64,000 nt of DNA, taken from contig NZ_JSXC01000002.1 in NCBI RefSeq assembly GCF_000803215.1, forward strand, positions 62,001 through 126,000, in the 5' to 3' direction. Made by a program: the position numbers and the translations under genes. The first letter of the stretch is position 1. Each line of letters begins with the position of its first letter. The DNA comes from Pectobacterium fontis. GTDB taxonomy: Bacteria; Pseudomonadota; Gammaproteobacteria; Enterobacterales; Enterobacteriaceae. Shown here in pieces: positions 57,852 through 64,000 of the stretch. The notes under the pieces are model-generated. The model did no database searches and was not told the DNA's origin. It saw only the letters and a program-made list of their open reading frames with translations.

Positions 57852-59413
57852 TAGAAGATCTCCTTTGCATGGTGCGCACTGGCAATGGCTCGCAGTACGG
57901 CTCTGGCTTTATTGCGTGTTTCGTCGGCTTCCGCTTGAGGGTTGGAATCCAACACGACACCAGCACCAGCCTGAACGGTCGCAATACCGTCTTCGACATA
58001 GGCAGAGCGAATAACGATGCAGGTATCCAGATCGCCGTGTGCGGTGAAGTAGCCGACGGCACCGCCGTAGCTACCGCGCCGGGTTTTCTCACTGTCGGCA
58101 ATCAGTTGCATTGCCCGGACTTTCGGTGCGCCGCTCAGCGTGCCCATGTTCATGCAGGCGCGATAAGCATGCAGCACATCCAGATCTTCACGTAGTGTCC
58201 CTACGACGCGAGAAACCAGATGCATCACAAAGGAGTAGCGGTCAACTTTGGTCAGGTCGGCAACATAGCGGCTACCCGGCTGGCAAATACGCGCCAGATC
58301 GTTACGGGCCAAATCCACCAACATCAGGTGCTCTGCCAGCTCTTTATGGTCGGTGCGCATTTCTAGTTCGATACGGCTATCGAGATCGCGATCCAGCGAG
58401 CCATCGGCACGGCGACCACGCGGGCGAGTACCTGCAATCGGGTAGATTTCGATCTGGCGACTATCGGCATCGTATTTCAGCGAACTTTCCGGTGAGGCAC
58501 CAAACAGTGTGAAATCCTGATCCTGCATATAAAACATGTAAGGGCTGGGGTTGTTATCTTTCAGCGTCTGGTACGCGGCCAGCGGTGAAGGACAGGGCAG
58601 AGAGAAGCGGCGTGACGGTACGACCTGAAAAATCTCACCGATGCGGATCGCGTTCTGCATCTGGCTGACAACCTCACCAAAGGCTTCATCACTCTGGTTA
58701 CAGCGTAATGTCATGTTTTCGATGGACTGACGTGGCAGTGCGGGTGCTGGCTGGGTAAGCTGGAACTGCAATTGCTCCAGACGCTGTTGCAGACGCTGCT
58801 TTTCGCTATTGTTTGGCGTAAACAGACTGGCTTGCAGAGCGGTCACCCGTTTTTGGTGGTCAAGCACCAGCAGCGTTTCTGCCAGATAAAAGCAAAAATC
58901 TGGGCAGCGCTGTTGCTGGCTTAGCGCTGGCAATGCTTCAAACCCGGCAACCAGATCGTAGGCAAACAGGCCTCCGAGAAACATGGCTTCACGTTCGTCT
59001 GCCGGGCAGGCAACCAGCGTTAGAATCTGGCGTAAGGCATCAAACACGGACAGCGAACGCAGGCGGGCATCTTCATCCTGCATAGCGTCTGCCAGTGGGA
59101 AGGTGAGTTCGCGACCATTAGGACGCGCTTGATTGATTATCTCCGCAGGCAGCGCGGCATCCAGAAGCGGTAGGAGGCTGGCACCGTTTGCCGTTAATGC
59201 CTGAATGGAAACCTGCTGGCCGAGTGCAGTAATGCGCAGTGCGCTATCAATGATCAACAGGCTTTTCAGATTTTCCTTGCTGTCGATTTCAGCCGACTCT
59301 AACAGCAACGTGGCAGGTCTGGCATCGCAGAGCTGATGGAAGATGGCGCTGGGGTCGTTACGGTAAACGGCCTCGGTACGCAGCAATTCCAGTTTAGGTT
59401 GTGTCGTTTGCAT
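57851..59413 (-). CDS. trpE: Anthranilate synthase component I
   Basis: Converts chorismate to anthranilate; feedback inhibited by tryptophan. The 520 residues have the tryptophan-binding [17 protein letters not shown] near 40 and the catalytic chorismate-binding core ([41 protein letters not shown]). The frame is open to 59548 through the attenuator, but ATG 59413 ([19 protein letters not shown]) is preceded by AGGTAGCAAG and matches E. coli. Confidence 0.97.
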   Translation of the reverse strand: MQTTQPKLELLRTEAVYRNDPSAIFHQLCDARPATLLLESAEIDSKENLKSLLIIDSALRITALGQQVSIQALTANGASLLPLLDAALPAEIINQARPNGRELTFPLADAMQDEDARLRSLSVFDALRQILTLVACPADEREAMFLGGLFAYDLVAGFEALPALSQQQRCPDFCFYLAETLLVLDHQKRVTALQASLFTPNNSEKQRLQQRLEQLQFQLTQPAPALPRQSIENMTLRCNQSDEAFGEVVSQMQNAIRIGEIFQVVPSRRFSLPCPSPLAAYQTLKDNNPSPYMFYMQDQDFTLFGASPESSLKYDADSRQIEIYPIAGTRPRGRRADGSLDRDLDSRIELEMRTDHKELAEHLMLVDLARNDLARICQPGSRYVADLTKVDRYSFVMHLVSRVVGTLREDLDVLHAYRACMNMGTLSGAPKVRAMQLIADSEKTRRGSYGGAVGYFTAHGDLDTCIVIRSAYVEDGIATVQAGAGVVLDSNPQAEADETRNKARAVLRAIASAHHAKEIF

Positions 59414-59442
59414 TCTTGCTACCTGTCTAATGTTTTGCCCGT

Positions 59443-59472
59443 CAAATAAAAAGCCCGCTGAGTTAAGCGGGC
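59443..59472 (-). terminator. trp attenuator terminator
   Basis: On the minus strand GCCCGC TTAACTCA GCGGGC is followed by TTTTTATTT, between trpL and trpE. This is the 3:4 terminator hairpin of attenuation: ribosome stalling on the tandem Trp codons of trpL would favour the alternative antiterminator. Confidence 0.92.
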
Positions 59473-59510
59473 CTGGGAATATCTGCATGTGTGATAACAG
59501 CGATGCGTGA

Positions 59511-59582
59511 TTAGTCCACCCGCGAGAGGGAAGTGCGCCACCAACCATACTGCATCATTTTCTGCGTTGTCATTATCATCAT
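59511..59582 (-). CDS. trpL: trp operon leader peptide
   Basis: A 23-codon leader [23 protein letters not shown] with tandem Trp codons. GWWRTS is the same core as E. coli TrpL. AGGAA lies seven bases before the first ATG (59582); ATG 59573 (MTTQK) is also possible. It continues five residues past the E. coli end point, and the terminator hairpin lies 38 bases downstream. Confidence 0.93.
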   Translation of the reverse strand: MMIMTTQKMMQYGWWRTSLSRVD

Positions 59583-59624
59583 CTCGCGGTTCCTGTACGG
59601 ATTAATCTCTGCGTATTCAGCTTT

Positions 59625-59659
59625 CGTACTAGTTAACTAGTTCATTGATGGGATGTCAA
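59625..59659 (-). promoter_or_regulatory. trp promoter and TrpR operator
   Basis: On the minus strand TTGACA (59659-59654), 17 bases, then TTAACT (59636-59631), identical to the E. coli trp -35 and -10 boxes. The -10 lies inside the TrpR operator CGTACTAGTTAACTAGTTC (59625-59643), so repressor and polymerase exclude each other. Confidence 0.93.
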
Positions 59660-59756
59660 CACCTTCAATAGGATTATTTTATTACTCAAGGAAATGGCGG
59701 CATTACCATTCGCTTCCTATTAGTGGCATTATGCGATCTTTGTATGATTCTTGTTA

Positions 59757-60641
59757 ATGGGTAGGCTTGTGCCAGAAGATTCTCAACCGATATCGTCATT
59801 CCCTCTTTATGATTTACACAGTCACACCACCGCGTCTGATGGCCTTTTAACGCCGACGGCGTTGGTGAGTCGTGCGGTAGACATGCGGGTGAGCGTGCTG
59901 GCTATTACCGATCACGACACGATCGACGGGCTTGCCGAAGCACAGACTGCGATTGTACAACAGGGATTAGCACTGAGGCTGATTCCCGGTGTGGAGATCT
60001 CAACACTGTGGGAAAATCATGAGATCCATATTGTTGGACTGGGGATGGATGTTACACATCCAGCACTCAGTGGACTACTGAAACAGCAGGCGGATCATCG
60101 GCAGAGTCGGGCAGAACAGATCGCGGCACGGCTGGAAAAATCGCGCATTCCTGACGCGCTGGCGGGGGCAACTCGACTGGCGACGGGAGGGCAGATTACG
60201 CGGGCGCATTTTGCGCGTTATCTGGTCGAACTGGGTGTTGCGGCGAATATGAATCAGGTGTTCAAGAAATATCTGGCGAAAGGCAAAATCGGCTACGTAC
60301 CACCGCAGTGGTGCACGATACCGCAAGCGATCGAGGCGATTCATCAATCTGGTGGTGTGTCGGTGTTGGCGCATCCGGGGCGCTACGATCTGACGGCCAA
60401 ATGGCTCAAGCGTCTGTTAGCCGCGTTTGCTGAAAGCGGTGGGATGGCAATGGAAGTGGCGCAGTGTCAACAGGCACCGGATGAGCGAACGCAGTTGGGG
60501 CGCTATGCGCGAGATTTCAACTTAATGGCATCGCAAGGTTCGGATTTCCATCTGCCTTGCGCCTGGATTGAACTGGGGCGCAAATTATGGCTGCCTGCCG
60601 ATGTCGACCCCGTCTGGCATCATCCATTACTGGCAGGTTAG
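59757..60641 (+). CDS. rnm: YciV/Rnm, PHP-domain RNase AM
   Basis: PHP-domain metal-dependent phosphoesterase; E. coli YciV (Rnm, earlier called TrpH) is a 5'-3' exonuclease that acts on short RNAs and on rRNA 5' ends. With ATG 59757 the product is 294 residues. Metal ligands are in YDLHSHTTASDG, ITDHDT, GVEIST, LAHPGRY and GSDFHLP. The start is not certain: TTG 59751 and GTG 59769 are alternatives, and no strong ribosome site marks any of them. It is divergent from trp. Confidence 0.9.
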   Translation: MGRLVPEDSQPISSFPLYDLHSHTTASDGLLTPTALVSRAVDMRVSVLAITDHDTIDGLAEAQTAIVQQGLALRLIPGVEISTLWENHEIHIVGLGMDVTHPALSGLLKQQADHRQSRAEQIAARLEKSRIPDALAGATRLATGGQITRAHFARYLVELGVAANMNQVFKKYLAKGKIGYVPPQWCTIPQAIEAIHQSGGVSVLAHPGRYDLTAKWLKRLLAAFAESGGMAMEVAQCQQAPDERTQLGRYARDFNLMASQGSDFHLPCAWIELGRKLWLPADVDPVWHHPLLAG

Positions 60642-60781
60642 TGGGGTATCACATCATGAATGAAGCGATGTTCTGCGTGAAATAACAATCTTTTACCACC
60701 GACACGTTCTATAATAACCCTATTATATGATGACGCGGTGGAGGAACTCCGCCGCGGAATGTCAGACGTACGAGGTAGGTT

Positions 60782-61402
60782 ATGAGCCAGTTTTTCTATA
60801 TTCATCCGCAGAACCCGCAGCCAAGATTGATTAATCAATCAGTAGAGTTTTTGCATAAAGGTGGGGTGATTGTGTATCCCACGGATTCCGGCTATGCACT
60901 GGGTTGTATGGTGGGCGAAAAGAATGCGCTGGAGCGCATTTGCCGAATTCGCGATCTGGGCAGCGATCATAATTTTACGCTGATGTGTCGCGATCTGTCC
61001 GAGCTATCTACGTATGCCCATGTGGATAACGCGGCTTTCCGATTGATTAAAAATAATACGCCAGGCAATTACACTTTTATTCTGAAAGCGACGAAAGAGG
61101 TTCCCCGCCGTTTAATGAATGAAAAGCGTAAAACTATCGGCCTGCGCGTGCCATCCAATCCTATCGCGTTAGATCTGCTGGCTGCGCTGAATGAACCGTT
61201 GATGTCGACAACGCTGATGCTGCCGGGAAATGATTTTGCTGAATCCGATCCAGAAGAAATTCAGGAACGATTGGGAAAACAGGTCGATTTGATTATCCAC
61301 GGTGGCTCGCTGGGTCAACAGCCGACGACGGTTATCGATTTAACCGAATCCGCGCCGCGAGTGGCCCGTGAAGGCACGGGTGATGTGATGCCATTCCTAT
61401 AA
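60782..61402 (+). CDS. yciO: YciO, Sua5/YciO/YrdC family protein
   Basis: A 206-residue member of the YrdC-like family that binds nucleotides and RNA; unlike TsaC (YrdC), YciO's own role is not settled. The conserved start GGVIVYPTDSGYALGCM (about 29-45), the KNNTPGNYTFILKA block and the C-terminal VAREGTGDV are visible. It has GAGGTAGGTT before the ATG. Confidence 0.93.
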   Translation: MSQFFYIHPQNPQPRLINQSVEFLHKGGVIVYPTDSGYALGCMVGEKNALERICRIRDLGSDHNFTLMCRDLSELSTYAHVDNAAFRLIKNNTPGNYTFILKATKEVPRRLMNEKRKTIGLRVPSNPIALDLLAALNEPLMSTTLMLPGNDFAESDPEEIQERLGKQVDLIIHGGSLGQQPTTVIDLTESAPRVAREGTGDVMPFL

Positions 61403-61562
61403 GTGCGGCGACACGCTGTAACAATGGGAATACAAATGGCGTGAAGGTCGGTATAATCGCGCCAGTATCGAATGTGATGAACCATTTTTTCCTAACCTGC
61501 TGAATTTTATAAGCAGTATGACTCCCCCCGACGCCTGGGAAGGCGACACTAGAGGTTGCTCA

Positions 61563-62447
61563 ATGAGCGAAAAGTTACAAAAAGTTCTGGCGCGCGCCGG
61601 ACATGGCTCACGCCGCGAAATTGAAGGTATCATTCAGGCTGGACGCGTCAGCGTTGACGGTAAAATTGCCACTTTAGGCGATCGCGTCGAAGTGACGAAA
61701 GCCACCAAAATCCGTATTGATGGCCATGTGGTTACCGTTAAGGAAACCGAAGAAACCGTGTGCCGCGTGCTGATGTACTACAAACCAGAAGGCGAATTGT
61801 GTACCCGCAACGATCCTGACGGTCGCCCGACGGTGTTTGATCGTCTGCCGAAAATTCAGGGCTCGCGCTGGGTGGCGGTAGGTCGTCTGGACGTGAACAC
61901 CTCCGGTCTGTTGTTATTCACGACCGATGGTGAGTTAGCCAACCGCCTGATGCACCCCAGCCGTGAGGTTGAGCGCGAATATGCCGTGCGGGTTTTCGGT
62001 GAAATTGACGATGAAAAGATCAAACAACTGAGCAAAGGCGTACAGTTGGAAGATGGCCCTGCGTCGTTCCGTACTATTCGCTATCAGGGCGGAGAAGGGT
62101 TGAACCAGTGGTATAACGTCACGCTGACTGAAGGGCGTAACCGTGAAGTTCGCCGCCTGTGGGAAGCGGTTGGCGTGCAGGTGAGTCGCCTGATTCGCGT
62201 ACGCTACGGCGACATTACTTTGCCGAAAGGCATTCCACGCGGTGGTTGGGCAGAAATGCCGCTGGAACAACTGAATTATCTGCGAGAATTAGTGCAACTT
62301 CCGGCTGAAACCGTGTCGAAACTACCGGTTGAACGTGAGCGCCGTCGGGTGAAAGCGAACCAAATCCGTCGTGCGGTAAAACGCCATAGCCAGATCACGA
62401 GCGCACCAGCGCGCCGTACGTCACCCAAGCCGAAGCGTAACGGCTAA
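61563..62447 (+). CDS. rluB: RluB, 23S rRNA pseudouridine-2605 synthase
   Basis: Makes pseudouridine at position 2605 of 23S rRNA. The 294 residues have an N-terminal S4 domain (about 3-60, [19 protein letters not shown]) and the RsuA-type catalytic domain with D110 in [11 protein letters not shown]. The basic tail ([17 protein letters not shown]) fits RNA binding. The frame is open from 61518, but ATG 61563 ([15 protein letters not shown]) is behind AGAGG and matches E. coli. Confidence 0.96.
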   Translation: MSEKLQKVLARAGHGSRREIEGIIQAGRVSVDGKIATLGDRVEVTKATKIRIDGHVVTVKETEETVCRVLMYYKPEGELCTRNDPDGRPTVFDRLPKIQGSRWVAVGRLDVNTSGLLLFTTDGELANRLMHPSREVEREYAVRVFGEIDDEKIKQLSKGVQLEDGPASFRTIRYQGGEGLNQWYNVTLTEGRNREVRRLWEAVGVQVSRLIRVRYGDITLPKGIPRGGWAEMPLEQLNYLRELVQLPAETVSKLPVERERRRVKANQIRRAVKRHSQITSAPARRTSPKPKRNG

Positions 62448-62465
62448 TCTTGTTTTTGTACGCAT

Positions 62466-62492
62466 AACGGGCAGTTGAAACTGCCCGTTTTC
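62466..62492. terminator. Terminator rluB/btuR
   Basis: AACGGGCAGT/ACTGCCCGTT with a 4-base loop, followed by TTCATTT, between convergent rluB and btuR. Confidence 0.88.
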
Positions 62493-62498
62493 ATTTCA

Positions 62499-63089
62499 CT
62501 ACCAATCAATGCCTTGCTGAGCCTGAATTCTGTTATCAAACGCATGCTTGACCGGACGCATTTCCGTCACGGTATCCGCCATTTCCAGCAAGTCACGATG
62601 ACAGCCGCGCCCAGTGATAATGACGGTCTGCCCGGAAGGGCGCTGTGTTAATGCAGTGACAACGTCACTTAATGCCAGATAATCGTAGCTGATCATGTAG
62701 GTCAGTTCGTCTAATACCACCAGATCGATCTGTGGATCGGCCAGCATCCGTTTGCCATGCTGCCAGACCTGTTGCGCCGCTGCGGTATCCGTCTGGCGGT
62801 TTTGCGTATCCCAGGTGAAGCCGGTCGCCATGACCTGAAACTCCACACCGTGCTGTTGCAGGAGATTCTTCTCACCGTTCGGCCATTCGCCTTTAATAAA
62901 CTGGATCACGCCTGCCCGCAATCCGTGGCCTATCGCTCGCGTCACGGTGCCAAACGCCGCGGTGGTTTTTCCTTTCCCGTTGCCGGTGAAGACGATCAGA
63001 ATACCACGCGTTTCATTGGCGGCGGCAATACGGGCATCTACCTTTTCTTTCAGGCGCTGTTGGCGCTGCTGGTGGCGTTCATCGCTCAT
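62499..63089 (-). CDS. btuR: Cob(I)yrinic acid a,c-diamide adenosyltransferase
   Basis: Adenosylates corrinoids (also called CobO/CobA) to make adenosylcobalamin. The 196 residues have the P-loop TGNGKGKTTAAFG (G36-T43), the C-terminal TGRGCHRDLLEMADTVTEMR, and end QGIDW as in E. coli. It follows yciK by 18 bases, forming yciK-btuR as in E. coli. Confidence 0.96.
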   Translation of the reverse strand: MSDERHQQRQQRLKEKVDARIAAANETRGILIVFTGNGKGKTTAAFGTVTRAIGHGLRAGVIQFIKGEWPNGEKNLLQQHGVEFQVMATGFTWDTQNRQTDTAAAQQVWQHGKRMLADPQIDLVVLDELTYMISYDYLALSDVVTALTQRPSGQTVIITGRGCHRDLLEMADTVTEMRPVKHAFDNRIQAQQGIDW

Positions 63090-63107
63090 ATGACGTGCTC
63101 TTCTTTA

Positions 63108-63869
63108 TTATTCTGCTGCGCCGGCTTTTCTGCCCGGCTGCGCATCAAAACTCATGCCTGTCTTGCGGCGACTGTCATCGCCCATCAGATAGAGATACAG
63201 CGGCATAATATCTGCTGGTGTTTTCAGTTTCATTGGATCTTCACTGGGGAAAGCCGATGCGCGCATTCCCGTGCGTGTTCCGCCGGGGTTAATACAGTTC
63301 ACTCGCAGATTTTGTGAACGATACTCTTCTGCCAGCACTTGCATGAGCCCTTCAGTGGCAAATTTGGAGACGGAATACGCCCCCCAGCCAGCACGACCTT
63401 CACGGCCTACGCTGGAACTGGTGAACACCAGAGAAGCACAAGGCGACTTCAATAACAGGGGCAGCAGCGCTTGTGTCAGCATAAAGGTCGCGTTGACGTT
63501 CACCTGCATAACCTCATGCCAGATTGCTGGCGTTTGCTGCACGATTGGGGCGATTTCCCCCAGTAATCCGGCATTGTGGAGCACGCCATCCAGATGCGGC
63601 ACAACCTGCACCAGTTCGTCAGCCAGTTGAAAGCACTGCGCGGAGGATAACGTCAACATATCGCAGACGACAACGTGTGCTGTCGTGCCATGTTTCTGCT
63701 CGATCTGCTGTTTAACCGCCTGAAGTTTATTTTCTGTCCGTCCCAATAAAATAACGTGTGCGCCGTAGCGCGCGTAGGTCAACGCGGCTTCCCGACCAAT
63801 GCCGTCGCCAGCGCCGGTGACCAGAATGATGCGGTTTTGCAGTAAATCGATTTTAGGCTGGTAGTGCAC
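63108..63869 (-). CDS. yciK: YciK, SDR family oxidoreductase
   Basis: A short-chain dehydrogenase of 253 residues with the NAD(P) motif VTGAGDGIGREA (about 18-29), the NAGLLGE segment and the catalytic YSVSK near 165. The substrate is unknown. RTGMRASAF near 210 is typical of YciK. It heads yciK-btuR. The 131 bases to the window edge show no gene; sohB would be expected next. Confidence 0.93.
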   Translation of the reverse strand: MHYQPKIDLLQNRIILVTGAGDGIGREAALTYARYGAHVILLGRTENKLQAVKQQIEQKHGTTAHVVVCDMLTLSSAQCFQLADELVQVVPHLDGVLHNAGLLGEIAPIVQQTPAIWHEVMQVNVNATFMLTQALLPLLLKSPCASLVFTSSSVGREGRAGWGAYSVSKFATEGLMQVLAEEYRSQNLRVNCINPGGTRTGMRASAFPSEDPMKLKTPADIMPLYLYLMGDDSRRKTGMSFDAQPGRKAGAAE

Positions 63870-64000
63870 AATGAATTCCTCTTGCCGTGGCGCAAAACCG
63901 TCACGCCTCAGATAATAGACCTGCCATAGTGTCTTGGCACGACGTGTCGGGTCGCGCAGCGCGGAACGTCAGATGACGGCGTATCCAGGCAGGGTTGATG

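Overview
The window looks like chromosomal core sequence from a soft-rot enterobacterium, most likely Pectobacterium. This rests on four things: gene order that follows Escherichia coli almost gene for gene, proteins that match E. coli proteins along their whole length, a KdgM-type oligogalacturonate porin next to the trp operon, and trpG and trpD as separate genes. The genus call is an inference from recognised proteins and synteny; no search was run.

Layout. 1-4,008: end of ycgL, ycgM, ycgN, a small unknown gene, dsbB, a decayed nhaB remnant, fadR. 4,119-8,482: ycgB, dadA (no dadX behind it), an MFS exporter. 8,647-24,219: the yeaH-yeaG pair behind a sigma-54-type promoter, mipA, yeaD, gapA, msrB, yeaC, pncA, ansA, sppA, ydjA, topB, ynjH, xthA. 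24,220-25,274: a tandem glycine riboswitch in front of a TRIC/UPF0126-type membrane protein. 25,275-27,575: an AT-rich accessory patch with an hcp (type VI secretion) remnant, a broken DUF4225-like gene, two paralogous 90-residue membrane proteins, and a 173-bp-period repeat copied from the 3' end of tRNA-Tyr. 27,576-37,000: tRNA-Tyr, purU, ychJ, rssA, rssB, galU, hns, tdk, adhE. 37,959-45,362: an opp operon with two oppA paralogues. 45,559-51,366: yciU, clsA, yciY, yciI, tonB, yciA, yciB, yciC. 51,735-59,660: kdgM-like porin gene, then trpA-B-CF-D-G-E-L with attenuator, promoter and TrpR operator. 59,757-63,869: yciV (rnm), yciO, rluB, btuR, yciK.

How genes work together. yeaG/yeaH and ycgB form the PrkA/YhbH/SpoVR trio linked to starvation and stationary phase. 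rssB controls RpoS turnover. The trp operon is controlled by repression and attenuation. oppA1/oppA2-BCDF is one ABC peptide importer with two binding proteins. DsbB re-oxidises DsbA. TonB energises outer-membrane receptors.

The most unusual part is 25,275-27,600. It lies on the 3' side of a tRNA gene, is visibly AT-rich, and combines a dead Hcp gene, a damaged membrane-protein gene and a duplicated candidate immunity gene, directly beside an rtT-like tRNA-tail repeat. It is best read as the eroded remains of a type VI effector/immunity insertion.
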